The position numbers and the translations under genes were made by a program. Shown here piece after piece: positions 8,267 through 17,989 of a stretch of 64,000 nucleotides of DNA (positions are counted from its first letter, which is position 1; each line of letters opens with the position of its first letter). The notes under the pieces are model-generated. The model was not told where the DNA came from, ran no database searches, and saw nothing but the letters and a program-made list of their open reading frames with translations. The DNA is from PALSA-612 sp963776735 (GTDB lineage Bacteria > Actinomycetota > Thermoleophilia > Gaiellales > Gaiellaceae): the NCBI GenBank assembly GCA_963776735.1, contig CAVZNV010000016.1, positions 372,001 to 436,000 of the forward strand, read 5' to 3'.

Positions 8267-9616
8267 CTAGAAGCGAACGTCCTGCAGCGCTTCTGCTGCC
8301 CGCCGATAGAGCCTGGCTGCACCGCTGTCGTCGTCTCGCCGGGCGGCGAGATCGCCGAGAGCGATCCAGGCGGAAGCTCGGTGGCTGGCCGAAGCCAACT
8401 GCTCGAAGCTCCTATCGGCGGCGCGGAGGGTGTCTTGAGCCTCGTCCAAGCGGTCCTGCTCCATGAGGGAGCGGCCGAGCGCCAACTGGGCGGTGCCGAT
8501 CTCGGAGATGTAGTCGACCCGATCGCCGAGCAGGTCGAGCGCCGTGCGCGCCTCCGACTCGGCTTCTTCGTAACGCCCCATGCCGAGGTGAACCTCGGCG
8601 AGGGAGCACACGACGTGCGCGGCCTCGATGTCGCTTCCCTGGTCGAGAAGCGCCCGAAGCGCGTCCTTCAGGTAGCCGACGGCCTCCTCGGGCTTGCCGA
8701 GCATGAACGTGAGACCGCCGAGGTTGTTGAGCAGGCGACCGACCATGGCGCGGTCGGCGACCTCCTCGTACGACGACTTGGCCTGCTCGGCGTACTGCCG
8801 GGCGAGGCCGAGGTGGCCTTCGCGCTCGGCGACGAGCGAGGCCTGGAAGAAGGCGTTGGCCGAGGTGGCCGGGTCACGAAGACCTTCGGAGAGCTCGAGC
8901 GCACGCTCGACGTTCTCCCGCGCCGCGAGATAGTCGCGGTGGCGGCGGTAGCAGCGCGAGCGCCAGAGAAGGATCTCCGCGCGGAGACGGTCGCAGGGGA
9001 GCGCCGAGCGCTCGGCCAGGACGAGCGCCTCGTCGAGGAGCGCCTCGGCCGTGGAGATACTGCTCAGCTTGTAGCGGCAGACGCCGAGCCGGAAGAGCAC
9101 GTCCGCCCGCTCGACGTCGTTCGACCGCGGATGTTCGGCCAGGTTGCGCGCCTCGAGCAGCAGCTCGATCGCGCGGTTCAGCTCGCCGAGTTCCTGCAGC
9201 GCCCACGCCTCACCTGCCAGCGCGCGCACCGTGAGGTCGGGCGCGCCGAGGACTCTCGACTCATCGAGCGCCGGCTCGAACTCGCGCACGGCTTCGTCGT
9301 ACCGATGCTGGTCGACGAGCAGCTCGGCCCGGGCGAGCGCAGCTTCGGTGCGGTAGCGGTCGGTGGTGGACACGCCGCTGGCGAGGAAGTCCGCGTCGGC
9401 GCCGAGGCGCTCCGCGAGCCACGTGAGCGTGTCGGCCGTCGGGCGGGTCTTTCCGCGCTCGATCTGGCTGACGTACTCCTTGGAGAAACGACCGGCCGCG
9501 AGCTGCGTCTGCGAGAGCCCGGCGGCGATCCGGAGGCGGCGGATGCGCTCGCCGAGCGCGGCATCGGCCACGCTCATCTGCCCTGCCCGTGCCTGCTTGA
9601 GATCACTCTGTTCCAA
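8267..9616 (-). CDS. XRE-type HTH plus TPR transcriptional regulator (RRNPP-like)
   Basis: A 449-aa protein. Residues about 22-75 are an XRE helix-turn-helix (ERIRRLRIAAGLSQTQLA, then KEYVSQIERGKTRPT). The remaining about 370 residues are tetratricopeptide repeats in pairs (for example LLNNLGGLTFMLGKPEEAV). This is the architecture of peptide-sensing RRNPP regulators such as PlcR, NprR and Rgg. The start is TTG 9616, 9 nt after TAGGGT; ATG at the MSVADAALGE position is an alternative. An inverted repeat AAGTGA/TCACTT straddles the -10 box, suggesting autoregulation. A 31-aa peptide gene lies immediately downstream. Confidence 0.85.
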   Translation of the reverse strand: MEQSDLKQARAGQMSVADAALGERIRRLRIAAGLSQTQLAAGRFSKEYVSQIERGKTRPTADTLTWLAERLGADADFLASGVSTTDRYRTEAALARAELLVDQHRYDEAVREFEPALDESRVLGAPDLTVRALAGEAWALQELGELNRAIELLLEARNLAEHPRSNDVERADVLFRLGVCRYKLSSISTAEALLDEALVLAERSALPCDRLRAEILLWRSRCYRRHRDYLAARENVERALELSEGLRDPATSANAFFQASLVAEREGHLGLARQYAEQAKSSYEEVADRAMVGRLLNNLGGLTFMLGKPEEAVGYLKDALRALLDQGSDIEAAHVVCSLAEVHLGMGRYEEAESEARTALDLLGDRVDYISEIGTAQLALGRSLMEQDRLDEAQDTLRAADRSFEQLASASHRASAWIALGDLAARRDDDSGAARLYRRAAEALQDVRF

Positions 9617-9647
9617 GTGAACTGAACCCTACCTCACTTCACTTCAC
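9615..9647. promoter_or_regulatory. Operator-like inverted repeat over the regulator promoter
   Basis: AAGTGA (9615-9620) and TCACTT (9634-9639) form an inverted repeat centred on the minus-strand -10 box TAGGGT (9631-9626). A second TCACTT overlaps at 9639-9644, giving a tandem TCACTTCACTTCAC. The site lies between the regulator and the divergent promoter, so one bound protein could control both. Binding by the HTH-TPR protein is inference. Confidence 0.55.
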
Positions 9648-9655
9648 ACGTCTAC

Positions 9656-9684
9656 TTGACTTTTCTGGACAGGGCCGTTACAGT
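9656..9684 (+). promoter_or_regulatory. Sigma70-type promoter of a divergent transcript
   Basis: TTGACT (9656-9661), a 17-bp spacer and TACAGT (9679-9684) make the best consensus housekeeping promoter in the window. The predicted start is near 9691. It fires away from the HTH-TPR regulator gene. Confidence 0.7.
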
Positions 9685-9690
9685 CCTCTC

Positions 9691-9852
9691 ACCTTGCAGG
9701 GCAGCCAAGCCCGAAGCGGGGGGCGCGTCAGACAGTCGCGCGAGGTTCAGAGGGTCGATCGGGCCGCAGGGTCGATCCTCGGAACTCCGCCGCGACGGAC
9801 GAGCAGGCAACTATGTGAAGCCCCCGGGTGGCCGCAGCCGGGGGCTTCACTG
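9691..9852 (+). ncRNA. Structured small RNA candidate
   Basis: About 160 nt between a consensus promoter and a strong terminator. It has no ATG or GTG before 9814, where ATG is followed at once by TGA, so it is probably not coding. It can close with TTGC (9694-9697) on GCAA (9807-9810). Inside is one long hairpin: GTCGCG (9735-9740) with CGCGAC (9791-9796), GTTC with GAAC, then a 9-bp stem GAGGGTCGA (9750-9758) with TCGATCCTC (9772-9780). A small CCCGAAGCGGG hairpin lies at its 5' side. No match to SRP, 6S or a known riboswitch consensus was recognised. Confidence 0.6.
9815..9850 (+). terminator. Strong hairpin terminator of the small RNA
   Basis: GTGAAGCCCCCGG (9815-9827) pairs perfectly with CCGGGGGCTTCAC (9838-9850), a 13-bp stem with a 10-nt loop, followed by TGTTT. 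This is the most stable hairpin between annotated genes in this part of the window. Confidence 0.75.
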
Positions 9853-9879
9853 TTTGGGGGAACCAAGGGTTCCCCCAAA
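9853..9879. terminator. Second tandem hairpin
   Basis: TTTGGGGGAACC (9853-9864) pairs with GGTTCCCCCAAA (9868-9879), a perfect 12-bp stem directly behind the first terminator. Being symmetrical, it could stop transcripts from both sides. The following 9880-10037 contains no gene I can support, only a small GGGCAAAGCCC hairpin. Confidence 0.55.
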
Positions 9880-10037
9880 GGCCCCCTCCTTCTTCGCAGC
9901 TACAGCTAGGCCGTTCGAGCTACGCACCGGGCAAAGCCCGGGCTTCGCGGCGGGGGTTACCCGTCTCCCGAAATCACGGGTTGAGAGAAGGGCGAAGGCC
10001 GCCGACGGGCAGAAGCTTGGAGTTTGCCGCGGGAATC

Positions 10038-10577
10038 TCAGGCGTCATCGGCCGAGCAGTACACGCCTTCGCTCGGATGGGGAGGCCACTCGACTTCACC
10101 GGCTCTGTCCGCGAACTGAGCTTCGATGCCCGGAGAGAGGCGCCTGTCGAGCCAGATATGGACGCCCAGGTTCGGCGCCGACTTCGACCCGCCCCGGAGC
10201 ACGCCGCAGACGCGGATCCTAGACAGCCGCCCTCGGTCGAACACCGGTGCGATCTGGAACGCGATCTCCTTGGCGATGTGGCCGACGTGCCAGCCCCGTA
10301 CCTCGGCGCGAATCGCATTGCCGTCGTACGGGTTGCGCGGCTCCCGGATCAGATCGACCTCGATAGGCATGAGGTAGCCCGCTCGGCGCGGATCGCCTCC
10401 ACAGACCTGGCGTAGCTCCTTCGCGTGATGGCTCTCGCCGCGGATCCAGTTGCGCGGCGACGGCCACGAGCGCCAGTCGTCACGCTCACTCCAATCCGGA
10501 CGAACATTCACAGGTGCGAACTCGACGCGCCTCCGCCAGAAAGCCATCGTGAGGTCGAAGTGTGAGCCGACTTGCAT
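10038..10577 (-). CDS. Stand-alone HIRAN-domain protein
   Basis: A 179-aa protein with a HIRAN-like core at about residues 45-115: GESHHAKELRQVCGG, then PIEVDLIREPRNPYDGNAIR and GWHVGHIAKEIA. HIRAN domains bind DNA 3' ends in HLTF-type helicases and also occur alone in bacteria. The flanks are not recognised. Here it has no helicase neighbour, so its partner is unknown. It points toward the small-RNA locus but is separated from it by two hairpins. Confidence 0.7.
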   Translation of the reverse strand: MQVGSHFDLTMAFWRRRVEFAPVNVRPDWSERDDWRSWPSPRNWIRGESHHAKELRQVCGGDPRRAGYLMPIEVDLIREPRNPYDGNAIRAEVRGWHVGHIAKEIAFQIAPVFDRGRLSRIRVCGVLRGGSKSAPNLGVHIWLDRRLSPGIEAQFADRAGEVEWPPHPSEGVYCSADDA

Positions 10578-10617
10578 CCGCAGTCAACCGCGCGAAAAGA
10601 CGACTGACCCGTCCGAG

Positions 10618-11214
10618 CTAGGTGCCGACGAGCCAGGTGCGGCGACTGGCGAGGATCGCGGCGAAGTCGTCCTGGCTCAGCAGGCCGCCGAGGCTGTCCT
10701 GCACCGAGCGCAGGAGGCCGATGCCGAGGCCGACCCAGGCTTCCGCCGAGGCGTCCCGCTCGGCGGGCATGGCGCCCTCCGCCTGAGCGCGTCGGTAGAT
10801 GTCGGCGACGTAGTCGTGCACCTCGCGCACGTGCTTGCGCACGAAGCGCCGGAGCTCCTGGTCCTCCCCGGCCTGGTTCAGCGCCTGGATCCAGAGCTGG
10901 TTCGGGCTGACGCCTTTCGCCCGGAGGATGGCGAACGCCTTCGGCACTGCGAAGAGCCATTCGCGCGGGTCGGGCTCGGCGGCCACGATCGCGTCCACCG
11001 TCTCGTGCAACCGCAGCCACATCTCGTCGAGACAGGCGCAGTAGAGCTCGCGCTTCGAGCCGAAGTGGCGGTACAGGATCGGCTCGCTGACGCCGGCGGC
11101 GCGGGCGATCTCCGCCGTCGTCGCGCCGTCGTAGCTGCCCTCGCCGAAGACCCGGAGCGCCGCATCGAGCACGGCGGCGCGGCGCTCGGCAGCGGGAAGG
11201 CGGGCGACCGTCAC
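10618..11214 (-). CDS. TetR-family transcriptional repressor
   Basis: A 198-aa TetR regulator. The N-terminal HTH reads VLDAALRVFGEGSYDGATTAE, then IARAAGVSEPILYRHFGSK; an all-helical ligand domain follows. GTG 11214 overlaps the TGA of the MFS gene (GTGA), so the two are translationally coupled. By analogy it represses the exporter it is coupled to and releases DNA on binding the exported compound. Candidate operators lie upstream of the MFS gene at 12681-12708. Confidence 0.88.
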   Translation of the reverse strand: MTVARLPAAERRAAVLDAALRVFGEGSYDGATTAEIARAAGVSEPILYRHFGSKRELYCACLDEMWLRLHETVDAIVAAEPDPREWLFAVPKAFAILRAKGVSPNQLWIQALNQAGEDQELRRFVRKHVREVHDYVADIYRRAQAEGAMPAERDASAEAWVGLGIGLLRSVQDSLGGLLSQDDFAAILASRRTWLVGT

Positions 11215-12656
11215 GCCGCGACTGCCGCTTCCGACGGCTCGACGCTCCGCACCTTGCGGATGGTCAGCGTCGCCACGATCGCTCCCGAGAAGGCGATCGC
11301 CGCAGCGACGTAGAGGCCGAGGTGGTAGCCGTTCGTGAACTGGTCGGCCCAGGCGGGGTTCGTTGGCGGGACGCTCACCTGGCTCGCGACGACCGCGCCC
11401 ATGATCGCGATTCCGAGCGAGCCGCCCACCTGGCGAAACGCGTTCAGCACCGCCGACCCGACGCCGGCCTTGTCGACGGGCACCGAGCCCATTGCGGCCG
11501 CGGTCGTCGGCGTCATCGTCAGCGCCATGCCGAAGCCGCCCGTCAGCAGACCCGGGACGATGTCCCAGAACGTCGAGTCCTGGTTCAGCTGCGCGAACAG
11601 GATCAGCGACAGCGTCACGAAGCTGAGGCCGGTCCCGATCAGCCAGCGCGACCCGATCCGATCGGAGAGCCGGCCTGCCTGCGGGGCGACGAGGATGATC
11701 AGCACCGTCATCGGCAGGAAGATCGCGCCGGTCTCGACGGGGCTGTAACCGAGGACGTTCTGGATGAAGAGCGAGTTGAAGAAGAAGATGCCGAACATCG
11801 CCAGCGTGACGAGCAGCATCGCGACGTTCGCACCGGCATAGGTGCGGTTCTTGAACAACGAGAGGTCGAGCATGGGGAGTCGCTGGCGCTGCTCGAGGAG
11901 CACGAAGGCGACGAGGAAGACGACCGCGAGCGCGAATAGCACCAGGATCCGAGGCGACGTCCAACCGTAGTTGTTCGCCTCGATCAAGCCGTAGGTGAGG
12001 GCGAAGAGACCGAGGCCGGACGTGGCCAGACCGGGCAGATCGAGCCGCTGGTCCTTCGACGTGTCGCGGCTCTCGTCCACGGCCCAGCGCGTGACTAGGA
12101 TGCCGACGATTCCGACCGGCACGTTGATGAAGAAGATCCAGCTCCAGTGGACGTACTCGGTGAGCGCGCCGCCGACCAGGGGGCCGATCGCGAGCGCCAT
12201 CGCCGACACGCCGGCCCAGATCCCGATCGCCATGCCGCGCTGCTCGCGCGGGAACGTCGCCGTGATGATGCTGAGCGTGGCCGGGTTCATGATCGCCGCA
12301 CCCACGCCCTGGACGACGCGCGCGCCGATCAGGAAGTTGATGTCCGTGGCGAGGCCGCAGGCGAGCGACGCGCCGACGAAGATCACGAGGCCGACGGTGA
12401 ACAGCCTCCGCCGTCCGTAGCGGTCCGCGAGCTTTCCGCCCGAGAGCATGAAGGTCGCAAAGGAGAGGGCGTAGCCGACGACGACCCACTCGAGTTCGCT
12501 CTGCTTGACGTGGAACGAGTTCGCGATCGACGGCAGCGCCACGTTCACGACCGTGTTGTCGAGCATGATCATGAACAGTCCGAACGACACCGCCAGCAGC
12601 GTCCACCACTTGCGGTTCTCCTTCGCCAGCGCGATCTCGAGCATCCTTGCCTTCAC
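11211..12656 (-). CDS. MFS drug:H+ antiporter, DHA2 (14-TM) type
   Basis: A 481-aa exporter with about 14 membrane helices. It carries the N-terminal DHA2 motif MLDNTVVNVALPSI, motif A (LADRYGRRRLF) and the motif C region (GVGAAIMNPATLSIITATF). Members such as EmrB, QacA and LfrA export hydrophobic drugs in exchange for protons. The start is GTG 12656, preceded by GGGGAGG; ATG at codon 5 is possible. It is first in an operon with the TetR repressor, a common self-regulated resistance pair. Confidence 0.9.
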   Translation of the reverse strand: MKARMLEIALAKENRKWWTLLAVSFGLFMIMLDNTVVNVALPSIANSFHVKQSELEWVVVGYALSFATFMLSGGKLADRYGRRRLFTVGLVIFVGASLACGLATDINFLIGARVVQGVGAAIMNPATLSIITATFPREQRGMAIGIWAGVSAMALAIGPLVGGALTEYVHWSWIFFINVPVGIVGILVTRWAVDESRDTSKDQRLDLPGLATSGLGLFALTYGLIEANNYGWTSPRILVLFALAVVFLVAFVLLEQRQRLPMLDLSLFKNRTYAGANVAMLLVTLAMFGIFFFNSLFIQNVLGYSPVETGAIFLPMTVLIILVAPQAGRLSDRIGSRWLIGTGLSFVTLSLILFAQLNQDSTFWDIVPGLLTGGFGMALTMTPTTAAAMGSVPVDKAGVGSAVLNAFRQVGGSLGIAIMGAVVASQVSVPPTNPAWADQFTNGYHLGLYVAAAIAFSGAIVATLTIRKVRSVEPSEAAVAA

Positions 12657-12680
12657 GATCCGGGCCTCCCCTTGCCTTTG

Positions 12681-12708
12681 TTAGCAGGGACTAAGTTAGC
12701 AGACACTA
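12681..12708. promoter_or_regulatory. Tandem TetR-type operators
   Basis: Two 13-bp repeats, TTAGCAGGGACTA (12681-12693) and TTAGCAGACACTA (12696-12708), lie 15 bp apart just upstream of the MFS/TetR operon. Each is itself an imperfect palindrome of the form TTAG-N6-CTA. This spacing fits two repressor dimers on one DNA face over the promoter. Confidence 0.6.
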
Positions 12709-12739
12709 GCATCGCTCGGCAAGGACTACCCTTCGCACC

Positions 12740-14609
<1,870 letters not shown>

Positions 14610-14617
<8 letters not shown>

Positions 14618-14990
14618 ACCGGCGGCGGTCGTGCGCGCTCTGTGGGAGCGCTTTCAGGCGCGCGACTGGGACGCCGCGGCCGAGTTGCTCGCCGAGGACG
14701 TCGTCGTCGACTGGCCGCAGACCCGCGAGCGGATCCACGGACGCGACCGCGTGATCACCGTCAACCGCAACTACCCGGAAGGCTGGACGATCCGCGTCCT
14801 GCGCATCGTGCAGGACGGCGACGTTGCCGTTTCCGAGGTCGCTGTCGACCACGTCGACCTCGGCACGTTCCACGCCGCATCGTTCTTCGAGGTCGTGGAC
14901 GGAAGGATCGCGCGCGGCACCGAGTACTGGGTCGACCCGCCGAGCGGCGATCCCCCGGCCTGGCGCGCCGCGTGGGTCGAGCGGTACTAA
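14610..14990 (+). CDS. NTF2-like (SnoaL-type) protein
   Basis: A 126-aa alpha/beta-barrel protein of the NTF2/SnoaL superfamily: ALWERFQARDWDAAAELLAEDV at the N-terminus, then IHGRDRVI. The family includes small isomerases, cyclases and binding proteins, so function cannot be assigned. GTG 14610 overlaps the end of the acyl-CoA synthetase by 8 nt, indicating coupling. Confidence 0.8.
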
Positions 14991-15021
14991 GCGGCGTCAC
15001 TTTACGCAGGTTTTCGACTGA

Positions 15022-15034
15022 TAGGCTAAAACCG
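15022..15034 (+). promoter_or_regulatory. -10 box TAGGCT of leaderless nadE
   Basis: TAGGCT at 15022-15027 is 6 nt from GTG 15034, with AAAACC between them and no ribosome-binding site. Confidence 0.55.
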
Positions 15035-16749
15035 TGAAGCTCGCGCTCGCGCAGATCGACTCGGTCGTCGGCGACCTGGACGGCAACCGCGACCGGATCC
15101 TGGCCCGATTCGACCAGGCGCGCGCAGCCGGCGCCGAGCTCGTCCTCTTCCCCGAACTCGCCGTCACGGGCTACCCACCCGAGGATCTTCTGCTGCGGCC
15201 CGGCTTCCTCCAGGCGGCGGAGCGGACGCTCGGCGAGGTCGCGCGAGCGACCGAGAACGTGGTCGCGCTCGTCGGCACGCCGCACTTCGACGGCGACCTC
15301 TTCAACGCGTGCGCCGTGTGCTCGGGAGGCGAGGTGAAGGCGATCTACCGCAAGCGCCTGCTGCCCAACTACGGCGTGTTCGACGAGGACAGGTACTTCG
15401 CGCCCGGGCGCGACCTCGTGCTGCTGCGGCTCGGCGAGACGCTCGTCGGTGTGACGATCTGCGAGGACATGTGGCAGCCCGGCCCGCCGGCCACCGATCT
15501 GGCGCTGGCAGGCGCCCAGCTGCTCGTCAACCTGTCGGCGTCACCGTTCCACGTCGGCAAGGACCGCGAGCGGGAGGAGATGTTCTCCGCCCGGGCGCGC
15601 GACAACTCGGCGTTCGTGGCGCTCTGCAACATGGTCGGCGGGCAGGACGAGCTCGTCTTCGACGGGCACTCGGTGGTTCTCGACGACGAGGGTGAGATCA
15701 TCGCGCGGGCGCCGGGGTTCGAGGAGGCGCTGCTCGTCGTCGACATCGATCCGACGGCGGCGATCGGGCGGCGGCTGCGCGACGTGCGCCGGCGCGCGCT
15801 CGCGAGGGAGCTCGAAGAGGCGCCGGCGGCTCGGGTCGTCGAGCTGACGGTCTCACCGGCGGAGGCACCCGCTGCGCGGGGAGGCATCGCGCCGCTGGTG
15901 GACGACCTGGAGCAGATGCGGCTCGCGCTCGAGCTCGGCCTGCGCGCGTACGTGGACAAGAACGGTTTCCGCGAGGTCGTCATCGGGCTGTCCGGCGGAA
16001 TCGACTCGGCCTTGACGGCAGCGCTGGCCGCGGAGGCGCTCGGCCCGGAGCGCGTTCACTGCGTCTCGATGCCTTCCCAGTTCTCCTCCGAGGCGACTCG
16101 CAGCGACGCGCGACGACTGGCCGAGTCGCTGGGCGTCGACTTCCGCGAAATCGCGATCGACGATCTCGTGACCGGCTTCGAGTCGGCCCTGCGACCGTCG
16201 TTCGAAGGCACGGCGCGCGACCTGACGGAGGAGAACGTCCAGGCTCGCGCGCGCGGCATGCTGTTGATGGCGCTGTCGAACAAGTTCGGCTGGCTCGTGC
16301 TCGCGACCGGGAACAAGTCGGAGCTTTCGGTCGGGTACGCCACGCTCTACGGGGACATGGCCGGAGGTTTCGCGCTCCTCAAGGACATGTACAAGACGGA
16401 CGTGTGGCGACTGTCGCGGCGCCTGAACGAGCGTGCCGGCCGCGAGCTGATCCCGGAGTCGATCATCGACCGAGCGCCGAGCGCCGAGCTGCGGCCCGAC
16501 CAGCTCGACGAGCACTCGCTGCCGCCGTACGCGGCGCTCGACCCGGTGCTGGAGGCGTACGTCGAGCACGACCGCTCGCGCGAGGAGCTGCTCGCCGATG
16601 GGTTCGATCCGGACGCCGTCGAGCAGGCGATCGCGCTGATCGACCGCGCGGAGTACAAGCGCCGCCAGGCGCCGCCCGGCGTGAAGCTGCGACCGAAGGC
16701 GTTCGGCCGCGACCGGCGCACGCCGATCACGAACCGCTGGCGCGGCTGA
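15034..16749 (+). CDS. nadE: Glutamine-dependent NAD+ synthetase
   Basis: 571 aa, the normal size for the two-domain enzyme. The N-terminal nitrilase-type glutaminase shows the catalytic Glu in LFPELAVTGYPPEDL, Lys in YRKRLLPNYGVFDE and Cys in ICEDMW. The C-terminal synthetase (from about residue 300) has the ATP pyrophosphatase P-loop GLSGGIDSALTAALA and ATGNKSELSVGYATLYGDM. It converts deamido-NAD to NAD using glutamine-derived ammonia, the last step of NAD synthesis. It is monocistronic and followed by a hairpin before the convergent NUDIX gene. Confidence 0.95.
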   Translation: MKLALAQIDSVVGDLDGNRDRILARFDQARAAGAELVLFPELAVTGYPPEDLLLRPGFLQAAERTLGEVARATENVVALVGTPHFDGDLFNACAVCSGGEVKAIYRKRLLPNYGVFDEDRYFAPGRDLVLLRLGETLVGVTICEDMWQPGPPATDLALAGAQLLVNLSASPFHVGKDREREEMFSARARDNSAFVALCNMVGGQDELVFDGHSVVLDDEGEIIARAPGFEEALLVVDIDPTAAIGRRLRDVRRRALARELEEAPAARVVELTVSPAEAPAARGGIAPLVDDLEQMRLALELGLRAYVDKNGFREVVIGLSGGIDSALTAALAAEALGPERVHCVSMPSQFSSEATRSDARRLAESLGVDFREIAIDDLVTGFESALRPSFEGTARDLTEENVQARARGMLLMALSNKFGWLVLATGNKSELSVGYATLYGDMAGGFALLKDMYKTDVWRLSRRLNERAGRELIPESIIDRAPSAELRPDQLDEHSLPPYAALDPVLEAYVEHDRSREELLADGFDPDAVEQAIALIDRAEYKRRQAPPGVKLRPKAFGRDRRTPITNRWRG

Positions 16750-16869
16750 GCGGCGGCCCCTGTCCCGGCCGGACGGCTGTGGACGGAAAGTCACACATTT
16801 GTCACGCTTCGGCACGCCTCTCGTGCGCCTTTCCGCGGTACGCTCACCGCGGGTGGCGGGTGGTTCTCT

Positions 16870-16888
16870 TCCCCACCCAGGGTGGGGA
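16870..16888. terminator. Bidirectional hairpin between convergent genes
   Basis: CCCCACC (16871-16877) pairs with GGTGGGG (16881-16887) in the gap between nadE (plus) and the NUDIX gene (minus). The rest of 16750-16896 shows no gene. Confidence 0.45.
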
Positions 16889-16896
16889 GTGGGGGC

Positions 16897-17373
16897 TCAC
16901 TTCCCGAGCGCGGGCGGGGTGGGCGGTGGGCCGTTCTCGAGGACGTCGCGGACGAGTGCCTGCAGATTGCGCGGGGCGAACGTCTCCTCCGAGCGTCCGA
17001 GCTCGTGCTGCGTCCACCACCTGACTTCGCTGACGAGCTCGGCTTCCAGATCGAGGCGCGGCTCGGGCTCGAACGGCTCGAGTCGAACGAGGTAGCACCG
17101 CTCGCGCTGCCCGCGGAACGCGACCGGCCGGTCGAACTCGTGCTCCCGCGTCCACAGCAGAGGGCCGAGCTCGAACTCGTCGAGCCCGACCTCCTCCGCC
17201 AACTCGCGGCGCAGCGCGTGCTCGTCCGACTCGCCCGGGTCGATCCCGCCGCCCGGCGGCGCCCACGGATAGGGGGCGAACGTGAAGTGGGCGAGCAGGA
17301 CGCGATCGTCGGTGTCGAGCACCAGCGCTCGCACGCCGTACCGCCACGGCTTCGGCTTCTCGGTCACGGGAGC
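16897..17373 (-). CDS. NUDIX hydrolase
   Basis: About 155 residues with a clear NUDIX box: GGGIDPGESDEHALRRELAE followed by EVGL. The start is taken at the GTG (about 17370) that overlaps the end of mug, giving VTEKPKPWRYGVRALVLD. NUDIX enzymes hydrolyse nucleoside diphosphates linked to X. The proline-rich tail (ENGPPPTPPALGK) is unusual but short. Coupling to mug suggests a nucleotide or DNA housekeeping role, but the substrate is unknown. Confidence 0.82.
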   Translation of the reverse strand, partial: APVTEKPKPWRYGVRALVLDTDDRVLLAHFTFAPYPWAPPGGGIDPGESDEHALRRELAEEVGLDEFELGPLLWTREHEFDRPVAFRGQRERCYLVRLEPFEPEPRLDLEAELVSEVRWWTQHELGRSEETFAPRNLQALVRDVLENGPPPTPPALGK

Positions 17374-17898
17374 AGCCGGCGCAACTCGCGGAACCAGCGC
17401 AACCGCTCGCCGTACGGGACGGCGGCGTTCGCGGGCGAGGTCGACGGCAGCACGAACAGCCTGGTGTCGCCCAGCCTCCGCTCCTGCAAACCGTGCTCGG
17501 GGCGCTCGCCAAAGGCGCCGCGGTAGGCCTCCTTGCCGACGAACGCGATCGCAAGCGGCCGCAACTCGTCGGCGATGCGCCCGAGCCGTTCCGTGGCGCC
17601 CACGAAGTCGCCCTTGCGGAGGTCGCCGGACCCCGGTGTCGTCCGGAACGCGACGTTCGTCAACCCGTAGCCGTACACGAGCAACTCGAACTGCTCGCCC
17701 GGGTCGAGCTGCTCTTGGTGTGAAGCCTGCGTCGTGGAGCAGTCGCCAGAAGTCGTTCCGCGGATTGGCGAAGTGCGCCGCCGCGGCGGCAGACACCCGG
17801 CCCGGGTTGATGCCGCAGAAGACCACGCGCAGGCCGGGCGCGAGCACGTCCGGGACGGCCGAGACCGGGGTCGGATCAGCGTCGCCGCGCGGCGGCAC
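17364..17898 (-). CDS. mug: Mismatch-specific uracil/thymine-DNA glycosylase, frameshifted
   Basis: Mug excises uracil or thymine from G mismatches. The N-terminal half shows the family motif VVFCGINPGRVS and HFANPRNDFWRLLHDAGFTP. The second half continues in another frame: DPGEQFELLVYGYGLTNVAF, then GKEAYRGAFG, ending in FVLPSTSPANAAVPY. The switch needs removal of one base near 17714-17720. Both halves look well conserved, so an assembly error is as likely as a recent mutation. The 3' end overlaps the NUDIX start. Confidence 0.8.
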
Positions 17899-17989
17899 AG
17901 GCCCACGCCTTCCGAGCCCGCGGCCGCGGCCGCAACCGGACGGCGCGGCCGAGCCGCCGCCAGCGGCTGCACACGCGTCCGGCGGTCAC

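Noticed and set aside
9691..9815. SRP (4.5S) RNA, 6S RNA or c-di-AMP riboswitch
   Set aside because: The SRP core GGTCAGGxCCGGAAGGAAGCAGC-like pattern and GNRA apex are missing, no 6S-like central bubble could be defined by eye, and ydaO-type conserved blocks were not found. Left as an unassigned ncRNA.
9694..9909. A 71-codon frame (TTG start) over the small RNA as a peptide gene
   Set aside because: It runs through both terminator hairpins, has no ribosome site and a low-complexity product.
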